Of a stretch of DNA of 60,337 nucleotides, positions 42,541 to 51,160 are shown in pieces (the stretch's first letter is position 1; the number at the start of each line of letters is the position of its first letter). Origin of the DNA: COMBO-56-21 sp038852315 (lineage in GTDB: Archaea > Thermoplasmatota > Thermoplasmata > UBA10834); the NCBI GenBank assembly GCA_038852315.1, contig JAWCKF010000008.1, positions 1-60,337 of the forward strand, in the 5' to 3' direction. The translations under genes and the position numbers were made by a program. Below the pieces are notes generated by a model that had not been told where the DNA came from, did not search any database, and saw only the letters and a list, made by a program, of their open reading frames with translations.

Positions 42541-43509
42541 TCACCTGAGATACAGCAGCCTTTGGAGCCTCCGGTCCCAGATCCAGTCGTCCTCGGTGAC
42601 CGCTTCAGAGAGCTGAGTGGTCATGTAGTCCAGCTTCGCGTCCACGTCATCAGCCATGTGCACGGCGAGCGCCTCTGGCAACATCGGTTCGACGGGGGAT
42701 CCCCAGTCCCTCTTCCCGTGATGTGCGAGCAGCACATGTCTCAGCTTGAGCGCGAGCATGTCTGGGAACCCCTCGATGGCGTTCATTCGCATCGTCAGCT
42801 CCTGGTCGCCCATGACTATATGGCCGAGCAGGTTTCCCTCGGGGGTCTGTGTGATGTTGCTGGTCACCTTGAAGCTGGCGACCTTTCCGATGTCGTGCAG
42901 CAGGGCCGCGGTCACCACGAGGTCCCTGTCCAGGTCAGGGTGGAGCTCGCACATCTTCTCGCAGAGGCTGACCACGTTGAGCGTGTGGTGCAAGAGGCCA
43001 CCGATGGCGGCCGCGTGCAACTGTATCGAAGCGGGTGCGGACCTGAAGCCTTCCATGAACTCCTCATCGGAGGCGAACGAGTCGAGCAGCTTCCTGAGAT
43101 GGGGTTCGCGGACGGATCTGACGACCTCGGCCAACCTCGCCGTCATCTCGGGGATGTCCTCTCTGGCCCTGATCAGCTCGCGGACATCGAACTCTCCATC
43201 TCCGAGCCTGCGCACAGTCCCGCCGTCCTTCTCGCTGACGGCGATCTCCATCTGTCCCCTGTACTCCTTCACCTCGCCCGTTATGTGGACCACGTCGTCC
43301 CGGTTGAAGGAGTCATGGACGCCTTTCACCAGCTCCCTATCTCGTCCACCCCAGTATTTCGCCGTCGCCTGGCCAGACCTATCCCCGACCCTGAACTCGA
43401 ACATCCAGCCGTTGGCGTACTCGACGACGGGCTTCTTGTAGGCGACCGAGAAGTAGCTCTCGACCTTGTCTCCCGGCCGCAGCTCGCTGACCAGCTTCTT
43501 GCCTGCCAT
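42541..43509 (-). CDS. OB-fold/HD-domain phosphohydrolase (YhaM-like exoribonuclease family)
   Basis: A 322-residue protein. The N-terminal OB-fold is at about 12-100 (YFSVAYKKPV...WMFEFRVGDRSG). The HD domain carries HHTLNVVSLCEKM and the metal motif LLHDIGKVASF, with a later LLAHHGKRDWGSP. This layout matches the YhaM 3'-5' exoribonuclease family. ATG 43509 is supported by AGGAG upstream; the open frame continues 64 codons further without similarity. A TATA-like AAATATA (minus strand, about 43563-43570) lies upstream. Confidence 0.85.
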   Translation of the reverse strand: MAGKKLVSELRPGDKVESYFSVAYKKPVVEYANGWMFEFRVGDRSGQATAKYWGGRDRELVKGVHDSFNRDDVVHITGEVKEYRGQMEIAVSEKDGGTVRRLGDGEFDVRELIRAREDIPEMTARLAEVVRSVREPHLRKLLDSFASDEEFMEGFRSAPASIQLHAAAIGGLLHHTLNVVSLCEKMCELHPDLDRDLVVTAALLHDIGKVASFKVTSNITQTPEGNLLGHIVMGDQELTMRMNAIEGFPDMLALKLRHVLLAHHGKRDWGSPVEPMLPEALAVHMADDVDAKLDYMTTQLSEAVTEDDWIWDRRLQRLLYLR

Positions 43510-43730
43510 AGCTCGTAGCCGCTCCTTGCCTGGCCCTGTCGGGGTTATCGGCAACGGGAGGTATATTTTCTTAACCAAGGGCGGGCCGAAAGTCCTACCT
43601 GCGAGCTGGCGTACAGCGGTATGCTCAATCGCCGTCCCCGCATCGTGTTCCGCGCTCGTCCGGGTCGACATCCGGCCACGCTTGGCGAGAACCCCTAACA
43701 AAGCACACAGCCTTTCGCATTGCCTGCAGC

Positions 43731-44309
43731 CTACGGCCCGTGTCGACCGAGAAGTTGCGCCATCCTCCTTCCGAGCGCCCTAGCCGAAGCGATGCCGTCC
43801 TCGTCCTGCCTCACCTCTCCCTTTCCATCGCCGGTGCCCATCGCACCGTAGTAGCCGCCTTCGGCGGGCGCTATGATCATGTCCATCATGAGGAAGTAAG
43901 TGTACAGCTGGGAGATAGTCATCTCCTGTCCGCCGTGTTTGCCCCCGCCGACAGCTATAGCCCCCGCGACCTTCCCTTTCAACTCTCCAGCCTGGTACGG
44001 TACTATGGACCTGTCCATGAGCGCCTTGAGCTGGGCGGTGACACCTCCGCAGTACACGGGTGAGCCCATTAGCACCCCATCTGCCTCGACCATCTTCCTG
44101 AGCAGCGGCAGGGCGTCATCTTCGATCGGACAGTCCCATGGCTGTTTGGCGCAGCGTTCACAGCCCGTGCAAGGCTTGACATCGTGGTCGGCCAGGGACA
44201 CGACCTCGACCTCTATCCCCGCCGCTCTGAGCTCGTCCGTCGCCGCATCGATCATTGCGGCCGTGTTGCCTCCACGCCTCGGGCTACCGTTGATCGCCAA
44301 GACCTTCAT
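43731..44309 (-). CDS. iron-sulfur flavoprotein (NADPH-dependent FMN reductase family)
   Basis: A 192-residue flavodoxin-like protein. The FMN loop is NGSPRRGGNT, and the compact cysteine motif C47-x2-C50-x2-C53-x6-C60 is the [4Fe-4S] signature of archaeal iron-sulfur flavoproteins. MGSPVYCGGVTAQLKALMDRS is the second flavin loop. It probably reduces oxygen species or carries electrons. The substrate is unknown. Confidence 0.88.
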   Translation of the reverse strand: MKVLAINGSPRRGGNTAAMIDAATDELRAAGIEVEVVSLADHDVKPCTGCERCAKQPWDCPIEDDALPLLRKMVEADGVLMGSPVYCGGVTAQLKALMDRSIVPYQAGELKGKVAGAIAVGGGKHGGQEMTISQLYTYFLMMDMIIAPAEGGYYGAMGTGDGKGEVRQDEDGIASARALGRRMAQLLGRHGP

Positions 44310-44447
44310 CCCTCGCCACCTTCAACAGAGCCATGCACAGCTCTCACGCCGCATCAATTTTCCCTAGGATGAGCCTGAAATGAAAACGTCGCTCGGCCCC
44401 GCATCCCAGGGGCCGGCGAACAACTTCTTCCCTCTTCTTGTCGCATC

Positions 44448-47400
44448 TCACCAGCACTTCGAGTAGCCGCATGTCCTGCAGACCACGCAGCCCTCGACGT
44501 ACTCGACCATGCTGCCGCACTCCGGGCACTCAGGACAGACGTCCCCCTTGTCGGCCACGTTCTCCTTCTTCTGGCTTTCCTTTTCGGCAGCGGTCTTCAC
44601 CGTCGCTGGCACGTGTGCCAGTTCCCGGTCTTTGACGTATCGTTCCAGAGCTTTCGCGACAGCGTCGCTGCACGACAGCACCATGCCGCCCGGCTGCCAG
44701 AGGGGGGAGGGGCACCTGATGCCCTTGAGCTGCTTGATTATCGCTTCTGGCTCGATCCCAGACCTCAATGCCAACGATATCAGCCTCCCTACAGCCTCTG
44801 CCTGCGAGGCCGTGCACCCTCCAGACTTGCCCATCTGCGTGAAGACTTCGCAGAGCCCTGATTCGTCCTCGTTTATCGTCACGTACAGATGGCCGCACCC
44901 AGTCTCAATCCTCTGTGTCGTGCCGCGCGTCACGTATGGTCTGGCCCTCGGCAGCCTCGGCCCCGCCTCCGCCTCTGCCCTGGCTCCGGCCTCCTTATCC
45001 TTCTTGGCCACGTCTGCCGGCACGCTCAGCACCTGATCCTCTCTGCTTCCGTACCTGTAGACTGTGACGCCCTTGCAGCCCAGTTTGTACGCCAGCATGT
45101 ACACGGTTTCGACATCCTTGGGCGTCGCGTCCCTCGGGAAGTTCACAGTCTTGGAGACTGCATTGTCCGTGTGTTCCTGGAACGCCGCCTGCATCCTTAC
45201 ATGCCACTCAGGCGATATGTCGAGGGCCGTGACGAACACCCTCTTGACGTCCGCTGGCACTCCGGCGACGTCCTTCAGAGTGCCCTGGGCGGCAATCTCC
45301 TTCATGAGTTCCTCCGTGTAGAACCCTCGGGCCTTGGCGACCTCGGCAAACACGGGGTTCACCTCAGGGAGTATGTCCCTGTCCATGACGTTCCGAACAT
45401 ACGCCACGGCGAATATCGGCTCGATTCCGCTGGAAGCGCCCGCGATGATGCTTATGGTCCCAGTGGGGGCGATCGTTGTCACTGTGGCGTTTCTCATCCT
45501 GGGATAGCGTTGGGCGAGCGTGCTCTCGGGGAAGTTCGGGAAGCTCCCGCGTTCCTCTGCGAGCTCCATGGAAGCCTTGTGTCCCTCCTCGTCCAGGAAA
45601 GCCATTATCTGGGCTCCGAGCTTCAGGGCCTCCTCGCTGTCGTAGGGCACCCCCAGCATGAGCAGCATGTCGGCGAACCCCATCACTCCCAGGCCGATCT
45701 TCCTGTTGGCCTTCGTCATCTGCTCTATCTGCGGCAGGGGATACTTGTTCACGTCTATGACGTCGTCGAGGAACCTCACTGACCATCTCACCGTCTCTCG
45801 CAACCTGTCCCAGTCTATCTCCGCCTTGCCGTTCCTATGAGTCAGCATCTTAGCAAGGTTTATCGAGCCGAGGTTGCACGATTCGTACGGCAAGAGAGGC
45901 TGCTCGCCGCACGGATTCGTGCTCTCAATCTCGCCAACCTTTGGGGTGGGGTTGTCCCTGTTTATCCGATCTATGAATATGATCCCAGGTTCGCCGTTCC
46001 GCCAGGCCATGTTGACTATCATGTCGAAGACCTTCCTGGCGTTCAGCCTCTTCACGGGCTGCTTGGTCCGAGGGTTGATCAAGTCGTAGTCCTCGTTCGC
46101 CTCGAGGGCCTTCATGAACTTGTCCGTCAGGGCGACAGATATGTTGAAGTTCGTCAGTTTCGTGCTGTCACGCTTGGCGGTTATGAATGCCAGGATGTCA
46201 GGGTGATCCACCCTCAGAATGCCCATGTTGGCCCCGCGCCTCGTGCCTCCCTGCTTTATCGTCTCCGTGGCCGCGTTGAAGACTTCCATGAATGATATGG
46301 GTCCGCTGGAAACGCCAGCAGTGCTCCGGACCACGTCGCTGGCCGGCCGGAGGCGCGAGAAGCTGAAGCCTGTTCCGCCTCCGCTGTTGTGAGACACGAA
46401 ACCGTTGGCCAGGTATGCGTGAGCCAGCGGTACTGTCAGATCGACCACGCTCCTCTTTCCGGCCGGCACTATCTCCTCGACCGTGACCAGGAAATGCCCC
46501 TCATCGTCCGGCTCGTCGTGCAGGCGTCCGGCCGATTCCAACTCTGCAGCCATCTGCTCAAGGTCGACATTCGCAAGGCGTCTTGATAGAATGACAGAGT
46601 CGAAACCGATCTTCTCTCTGAAGAGAGTGAGGCCGGACACCGTAGAAACGGTGAGCTCCGAGCCTGACCTGTGAGTGGGTACTCCAAGGTAGAACAGCAT
46701 CGTTTGGATTTCTGAAGCGAGCTTCTCAGAGCCAGCGTCGGCATTCACCATGCCGTGCTTTGTGACCCATCCGTGCTCAGAGAAGAACCTTCGCAGGAAG
46801 TCGCAGAATCCGCGCTCGTCCGCACAGACGACACGATCGTCGACCCCGTCATCTCGTAAGTCCCTTGGCTCGCATGGTATCTCAGTAACAGATCCTCCCA
46901 GCCAGCCGCCGAGCTTCATCACGAGTACATCTCCATGGCTGAGCTGGCCTATCTTCCTCCATGTGTATTCACCCTCCACACACGCGAGCAGCTTGTGGAG
47001 AGCTGTGCCCGTGATGGAGTAGCCCTCCCGGGTTCTGACTGTGAACACATTCTGGACACCGTTCTCGTGCCTTGAATCTACGAGCCTCATGCCCTCGTGC
47101 GTTTCAATCCAAGTCCCAGCTTCGACGTTTCCCAATCGCCTGCATCCCTTGTCAGTCATTACGAGTGTGTCTGGTGTGAGACATTTGTGTATCAGAGCAG
47201 TGTGTTTGATGGAGTCGAATATCTCCTCCATCGAATCACCAACAGGAAGCACGAAACAGGCGCTCAGCTGGCCGAGCTCTCTCCCCGCGTTCATCAGGGT
47301 AGGACTGTTCGGCATGAATTCCAGCCTAGCCATCATCTCGTAGAATCTCTCCGCGATTCTCTCCACCTCGGCATCCGACTTGCCATATGCCCTCTCAGCC

Positions 47401-47606
47401 TCTGCGATCGCCCTTGCCACCCTTTCAAAGAGCTGCTTCGGGGTTTCTATGGGTCTGCCTGATTCATCCTTCTTGAGGTATCTTCTCTCCAGGACCACTT
47501 TCGCGTTCGGAGTGATTTGTGGTTCGAGGTCCCAGCCTCTAGCGGACGTGCTGTTCGCGTTCTGTCGGGCGACAGCGCCTCCTACATGACCAGTCGCAGC
47601 GGACAT
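44448..47606 (-). CDS. nrdJ: adenosylcobalamin-dependent ribonucleoside-diphosphate reductase with an intein
   Basis: A 1052-residue precursor. After removal of a 266-residue intein (residues 142-407) the extein is about 786 residues, normal for class II NrdJ. Key sites are C117 (SACFVLP), the NPCGE loop with C566 and E568, and a C-terminal zinc ribbon (CPEC...CRTCG). The enzyme makes deoxyribonucleotides using adenosylcobalamin instead of oxygen or a glycyl radical, so it works with or without oxygen. The ATG has GAGGGGGG upstream. The gene is monocistronic. Confidence 0.95.
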   Translation of the reverse strand: MSAATGHVGGAVARQNANSTSARGWDLEPQITPNAKVVLERRYLKKDESGRPIETPKQLFERVARAIAEAERAYGKSDAEVERIAERFYEMMARLEFMPNSPTLMNAGRELGQLSACFVLPVGDSMEEIFDSIKHTALIHKCLTPDTLVMTDKGCRRLGNVEAGTWIETHEGMRLVDSRHENGVQNVFTVRTREGYSITGTALHKLLACVEGEYTWRKIGQLSHGDVLVMKLGGWLGGSVTEIPCEPRDLRDDGVDDRVVCADERGFCDFLRRFFSEHGWVTKHGMVNADAGSEKLASEIQTMLFYLGVPTHRSGSELTVSTVSGLTLFREKIGFDSVILSRRLANVDLEQMAAELESAGRLHDEPDDEGHFLVTVEEIVPAGKRSVVDLTVPLAHAYLANGFVSHNSGGGTGFSFSRLRPASDVVRSTAGVSSGPISFMEVFNAATETIKQGGTRRGANMGILRVDHPDILAFITAKRDSTKLTNFNISVALTDKFMKALEANEDYDLINPRTKQPVKRLNARKVFDMIVNMAWRNGEPGIIFIDRINRDNPTPKVGEIESTNPCGEQPLLPYESCNLGSINLAKMLTHRNGKAEIDWDRLRETVRWSVRFLDDVIDVNKYPLPQIEQMTKANRKIGLGVMGFADMLLMLGVPYDSEEALKLGAQIMAFLDEEGHKASMELAEERGSFPNFPESTLAQRYPRMRNATVTTIAPTGTISIIAGASSGIEPIFAVAYVRNVMDRDILPEVNPVFAEVAKARGFYTEELMKEIAAQGTLKDVAGVPADVKRVFVTALDISPEWHVRMQAAFQEHTDNAVSKTVNFPRDATPKDVETVYMLAYKLGCKGVTVYRYGSREDQVLSVPADVAKKDKEAGARAEAEAGPRLPRARPYVTRGTTQRIETGCGHLYVTINEDESGLCEVFTQMGKSGGCTASQAEAVGRLISLALRSGIEPEAIIKQLKGIRCPSPLWQPGGMVLSCSDAVAKALERYVKDRELAHVPATVKTAAEKESQKKENVADKGDVCPECPECGSMVEYVEGCVVCRTCGYSKCW
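46386..47183 (-). other. intein within NrdJ
   Basis: The insert begins with Cys (CLTPDT, block A), has block B with T..H (SITGTALHKLL), and ends VDLTVPLAHAYLANGFVSHN followed by Ser, giving the His-Asn/Ser splice junction. It interrupts the conserved LIHK/SGGGTGFSF loop, a known intein site in RNRs. At 266 residues it is too short for a full LAGLIDADG endonuclease; the middle (about 250-320 of the precursor) holds only a partial homing-endonuclease-like region. Splicing residues look intact; homing is probably lost. Confidence 0.9.
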
Positions 47607-47860
47607 TTGCCCCCCTCGTCTCGTGCTCTTAATCTACTATCAGGCCCAAGCGTCTGACGCTTGTCTTCCGAAGATGGCCTTGCCCCTCTTTCCTAAGGTA
47701 GAAGACCATCCGTTTGCCCCATCACCCTATTCGGCCAACCAAGGGTGAAAAGCTTTGCTATTGCCTGCAGTTCGCAATCGGGGTGTCACGGATAAAACCA
47801 TTTTTAGACAAGATTTGGTAACGGATTGTGCAAGTGTTTCGCGTGGAATGAATTTTTACC

Positions 47861-47890
47861 TTATCATTATTGTTATCAGATTAATTATCA
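47861..47890. repeat. three TTATCA direct repeats, 12-bp period
   Basis: TTATCA begins at 47861, 47873 and 47885, an exact 12-base spacing, in an AT-rich island between divergent genes. Regular helical phasing suits binding of a multimeric protein. Confidence 0.55.
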
Positions 47891-48067
47891 GCGAATACAG
47901 CCAGCAGACCACATTCGACACTTAGATTGTATAGAAGAACAATTAATTCAGAAACTCCGCTTCTCCAAAGGAAAACAGAGGGTTACCCTGCAGTTGTTCG
48001 CCGAGCTACTGATGCTGCCTGCTCATTCGCCCGATAACGTCTGCAATGTCCTCCCCAAAGCCGAAAA

Positions 48068-48076
48068 TCTATAAGT
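48068..48076 (+). promoter_or_regulatory. TATA-like box of the MoaD-like gene
   Basis: TCTATAAGT is centred about 29 bases before ATG 48102, so the transcript is leaderless or nearly so. Confidence 0.5.
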
Positions 48077-48101
48077 CACCGAGACGTCTGGTGAAGTGCC
48101 T

Positions 48102-48347
48102 ATGAAGCTACGAGTGAAACTGTACGCGTCCTTCCGCGAGATAGTAGGGGCGAAGGAAGAAGAGCTGGAGGTGCCTCCGGGAACAACCGTTCAGAGCCTC
48201 TTGGATTCATACGTGAAGAGATTTCCACAGATGGCCCGCTACAGAGATCACATCATCCTCTCTGTGAACAAGGAGTACGGCCATCCACAGAAGGTCCTAA
48301 GAGACGGGGACGAAGTCTCGTTCCTTCCGCCTGTGAGCGGCGGATGA
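48102..48347 (+). CDS. MoaD/ThiS ubiquitin-like sulfur carrier (SAMP-like)
   Basis: An 81-residue beta-grasp protein ending in the diagnostic Gly-Gly that is adenylated and thiocarboxylated. The pattern KLYASFREIVGAKEEELEVPPGTTVQSLLDSYVKRFP is typical MoaD. It could serve molybdopterin synthesis, tRNA thiolation or archaeal protein modification (SAMP). ATG 48102 is preferred over GTG 48096 because GGTGA lies 7-8 bases upstream. No MoaE, MoeB or E1-like gene is nearby. Confidence 0.9.
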   Translation: MKLRVKLYASFREIVGAKEEELEVPPGTTVQSLLDSYVKRFPQMARYRDHIILSVNKEYGHPQKVLRDGDEVSFLPPVSGG

Positions 48348-48354
48348 CGCTCTC

Positions 48355-48368
48355 GCAGCTACAGCTGC
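48355..48368. terminator. possible bidirectional terminator hairpin
   Basis: GCAGCT-AC-AGCTGC is a perfect 6-bp inverted repeat in the 25-base gap between two convergent genes. A short stem without a T-run is weak evidence. Confidence 0.3.
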
Positions 48369-48372
48369 ATTG

Positions 48373-48801
48373 TCAATCTAGAAGAACGATGTTCAGTTTC
48401 CTGCCGTCAGGACATTCAATCTCGTCCTTCTCCACCGAAACCACTCTGTATCTCATGCCTTCGGCGGCCCCAACAGGATGGCACAGCCTGTAGTGTTCAC
48501 AGCCTCTTCTGTCGCAATCGCTCTCCTCAAAGGTGAGCATCGCGCCCTCGATCGCAGCACTCGCCTTCAGCGCCGCCTTCGTCGGTATCCTCTCGACTTC
48601 CACAACCCTCACGCCACCCTCGTGCACCTTGCAATCGTGATGGACGTCCCTGACCTCGGTCACCCTGTACCACTTACCCTCTTCCAGGTGGAAGCACACG
48701 TTCTTGACCTTGCAGTCCCTGCACTCCGGGAGCGGGCCTCCGAAGACGAACTCAAACCCCTTCCTGCACTGGCTCTCCCCGACGACTGTCACCAACACCA
48801 T
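48373..48801 (-). CDS. UPF0179 family protein
   Basis: A 142-residue archaeal protein of the UPF0179 family, recognised by GFEFVFGGPLPECRDC, CKVKNVCFHLEEGKWYRV, HDCKVHEGGVRVVEVE and the final Cys pairs (CDRRGCEHYRLC). The eight or more conserved cysteines suggest metal or Fe-S binding. ATG 48801 is preferred to GTG 48810 because AGGTG then sits at good spacing. Biochemical function is unknown. It lies directly downstream of the G1P dehydrogenase gene on the same strand (15 bases), probably in one transcript. Confidence 0.85.
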   Translation of the reverse strand: MVLVTVVGESQCRKGFEFVFGGPLPECRDCKVKNVCFHLEEGKWYRVTEVRDVHHDCKVHEGGVRVVEVERIPTKAALKASAAIEGAMLTFEESDCDRRGCEHYRLCHPVGAAEGMRYRVVSVEKDEIECPDGRKLNIVLLD

Positions 48802-48816
48802 AGCGAACACCTGCCT

Positions 48817-49920
48817 TCAGATAACCTTCGTGATCGTCGCCAGGCGTTCGGCCGCGTCCGGTGTCAACCCCCTGTCTCCGAGGATTGTGTACCTGTCCTT
48901 GCGGATCTCGTGTGCGTGCACAAGAGCTTCGACGAGCTGCTCTTTCGTCACCCCTAGCTCTCTTGCCGTTGTTGGCGCACCTATCTGCTCGAGGGCTGAT
49001 CTTATCCTCTTCCAATCGCCCCCGTGTAGGTACATCATCATGATTGACCCGACGCCGCACTGCTCTCCGTGAAGAGCCTTGCCCGGCGCGATTCTATCGA
49101 GAATGTGAGAGAACATGTGCTCGGACCCGCTCGTCGGGCGGGACGATCCAGCCACGGCCATCGATATGCCGGATATGATGATGGGTCTGATGGCCACCCA
49201 GACGCTCTCCTCCAGGTTTGGCTTTATCGCGGCGGCGTTCTCGATGATCGACTCGGCCGCATATTTCGCGAGGTTCGCCGCGCTGGAGCTGAAGTCTTCA
49301 GTGCGCAGGCGCTCGGCCAACTGCCAATCGAGTATCGCCGTGGTGTTGGATATGACGTCGGCGCACCCTGCCGCCAACAATCTGTACGGAGCCTTGACGA
49401 TGATAGCCGTATCGGCCACCACGCCGAGGGGCACGCTCGCGTTGAGGGATAGGGAGTTGCCGCCGTCTTTGATTGATGCCCTGGGGCTCGCTAGCCCGTC
49501 GTGAGAGGCGGACGTCGGGACGCTCAGGAACGGTATCCTGAGGTTGGCGGAGGCCAGCTTGGCGAGGTCTATCTTGCTCCCGCCCCCTACCCCCAGCAGG
49601 AACGAGGCCTTCACGTCCTTGGCGACCTCCTCGACCTTGACCAGGTTGGCCTGGGTCGCATCTCCTACCACGACCTCCTGCACCTCGTATTCCATCTCCG
49701 CCAGGTTGTCGCGGACCGGGCCCGCAGCGAGCGAGCCTGTGGTCGGACCTGTGACGATCAGTGCGGTCCCTTTCAGCTCGAAATCGCGGCACATCCTTCC
49801 GATCTGAGATATACAGTTGTGTCCCGCGAGGACCTGTCTTGGAAAGTTCATGGTACGGGCCTTGGTGAAGGTATCCATCATCTTACGCCACTGTCCCGCT
49901 CCAATATGCCCGATAGCCAT
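48817..49920 (-). CDS. egsA: sn-glycerol-1-phosphate dehydrogenase
   Basis: A 367-residue enzyme that makes the archaeal lipid backbone sn-glycerol-1-phosphate from DHAP. LGVGGGSKIDLAKLAS and SVPTSASHDGLASPRASI are the nucleotide and metal loops; the C-terminal zinc-ligand region HMFSHILDRIAPGKALHGEQCGVG carries the two His and the Glu region of the family. ATG 49920 fits a TATA-like box (minus strand, 49951-49961) with a leader of about 10 bases. Strong evidence that the host is an archaeon. Confidence 0.95.
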   Translation of the reverse strand: MAIGHIGAGQWRKMMDTFTKARTMNFPRQVLAGHNCISQIGRMCRDFELKGTALIVTGPTTGSLAAGPVRDNLAEMEYEVQEVVVGDATQANLVKVEEVAKDVKASFLLGVGGGSKIDLAKLASANLRIPFLSVPTSASHDGLASPRASIKDGGNSLSLNASVPLGVVADTAIIVKAPYRLLAAGCADVISNTTAILDWQLAERLRTEDFSSSAANLAKYAAESIIENAAAIKPNLEESVWVAIRPIIISGISMAVAGSSRPTSGSEHMFSHILDRIAPGKALHGEQCGVGSIMMMYLHGGDWKRIRSALEQIGAPTTARELGVTKEQLVEALVHAHEIRKDRYTILGDRGLTPDAAERLATITKVI

Positions 49921-49950
49921 TTCAACTTATCGGTTTGTATTCGAGTAGTC

Positions 49951-49961
49951 GCATATTTATG
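49951..49961 (-). promoter_or_regulatory. TATA-like box of egsA
   Basis: CCATAAATATG on the minus strand is centred about 36 bases before the egsA start, in the 62-base gap after the response regulator gene. Confidence 0.55.
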
Positions 49962-49982
49962 GCCAGAATGAGGTCTCCGGCG

Positions 49983-50351
49983 TCATCCGCCCCGGCCCGA
50001 AAGCTTCTCCATCTTCTCGATGAGGTCGTCCATCCTGAACGGCTTGGGCAGGAAGTCTACGGCTCCCGCATCGCGCGCCTCCTTCTCCACTAGGACGTCG
50101 GCGCTCACGAATATGACCTTCTGCTTCGGGTTCATCTTGACTATCTCCTTCGTCGCCTCCACCCCGTTCATGATTGGCATGCGGTGGTCCATGATTATGA
50201 CGTCTGGCTTCTCCGGTATGTTTCTGTACTTCCTGACGGCCTCCTCGCCGTCGAACGCCGTTCCGACGACCTTGTACCCTCTCAGCTGAAGTATGTCCCT
50301 GTAGAGCTCGACTATGAACAGCTCGTCGTCGACTATCAGGACACTGGTCAT
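49983..50351 (-). CDS. CheY-like response regulator, receiver domain only
   Basis: A 122-residue stand-alone receiver. The acidic pair is DD (8-9), the phosphoacceptor is D55 (MDHRMP), with S83 and K103 (PKPF) in place. There is no output domain. It overlaps the upstream histidine kinase-like gene by four bases (ATGA), so the two are translationally coupled partners. Output must go through protein contact. egsA and UPF0179 downstream have their own promoter. Confidence 0.92.
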   Translation of the reverse strand: MTSVLIVDDELFIVELYRDILQLRGYKVVGTAFDGEEAVRKYRNIPEKPDVIIMDHRMPIMNGVEATKEIVKMNPKQKVIFVSADVLVEKEARDAGAVDFLPKPFRMDDLIEKMEKLSGRGG

Positions 50352-51073
50352 GGGCCATCCGCCCTCCTCAATGTCACGGTATACTTGGCACCCGCGGGCT
50401 CGGGAAGCGTGGTTAGTGCGTGTGCATCGAAGTCTCCTCCGAGGCTCTTTGCCATCATCTTGGCGAAGAGTATGCCAGTGCTCCTAACCGCGACGGAGAT
50501 GTCCTGGTCGTAGGTGGCCTCGATTCCGTCGCCGTTCAGGAACGGAGGAAGTCTGGCCCCTCTGTCCTCGATCTTGACGAACCATGCTGGCTTCCCGTTG
50601 AACTCACCAGGGGTTATCGAGGCATCGAGTCGCAGGTCGTCCCCCGGATTCAGCCTGACGGCGGTTATCAGGACGTTGAGCACGAGGTCCTCTGCGAGGT
50701 CTTCCCCCAGCACCATCGCCGTCCGCGGCTCTGGCGCTAGGACGAGCGAGATCTTCTTCGAGGGGAAGTGTTTCCTCACCTTCTGCTCCATCCTGCGCAG
50801 GGCTGATACGATATCCACAGGCCTGAGGCGGTCAGGGTCCAGCGACCTGGACGCCACTAACCGCTTCACGTTCTCTACCAACACTGTGGATGTGCGGACG
50901 TGCGGGATGGCCTTCTCGGCCAGCATCTTGACTCTCTTGTCGACGCCCGGAGAGGAGATAATGAGCTCCAAGTAGCTCAGGACAGCCTGATTGCTGTTCA
51001 ATATGTCATGGCCCAGCAGGTCCATGTAGAACTCGAATTGTTTCTCCGGTTCGACCTTTCGCTTCTTGGCCAC
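50348..51073 (-). CDS. sensorless histidine kinase-like protein
   Basis: A 241-residue protein with an H-box like HisKA (LLGHDILNSNQAVLSY, H22) and a GHKL ATPase region (about 105-235). The N-box reads LAEDLVLNVLITAV, keeping Asn, but G1 is EDRGARLPPF, weaker than the canonical DxGxG, and G2 is not clear. There is no sensor, PAS or membrane segment. It may be a low-activity kinase, a phosphotransfer protein or a phosphatase for the coupled receiver. Confidence 0.75.
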   Translation of the reverse strand: MAKKRKVEPEKQFEFYMDLLGHDILNSNQAVLSYLELIISSPGVDKRVKMLAEKAIPHVRTSTVLVENVKRLVASRSLDPDRLRPVDIVSALRRMEQKVRKHFPSKKISLVLAPEPRTAMVLGEDLAEDLVLNVLITAVRLNPGDDLRLDASITPGEFNGKPAWFVKIEDRGARLPPFLNGDGIEATYDQDISVAVRSTGILFAKMMAKSLGGDFDAHALTTLPEPAGAKYTVTLRRADGP

Positions 51074-51160
51074 TTTCGCATCCGCCTCAGGGTGAGCGCC
51101 ATCTTGCGATTGCCCTGTGGGAATATCAACCTATCCACAGTAATCGCGGGTTCCTGTGAG

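Larger units (their letters stand above)
47607..48101. other. AT-rich intergenic region with a TTATCA repeat
   Basis: About 495 bases with no convincing gene. It contains the nrdJ promoter region (TAGATTAAGAG on the minus strand near 47628-47637) and a strongly AT-rich core around 47840-47960 holding three TTATCA copies at 12-base period. A TATA-like TCTATAAGT (48068-48076) precedes the MoaD-like gene. An 82-codon frame across it has an unusual Cys/Tyr/His composition and no ribosome-binding site and was not called. Confidence 0.6.

Noticed and set aside
47826..48074. 82-codon plus-strand frame in the AT-rich gap
   Set aside because: It starts with TTG without a ribosome-binding site, has odd Cys, Tyr and His content, runs over the phased repeats and resembles no protein I know.
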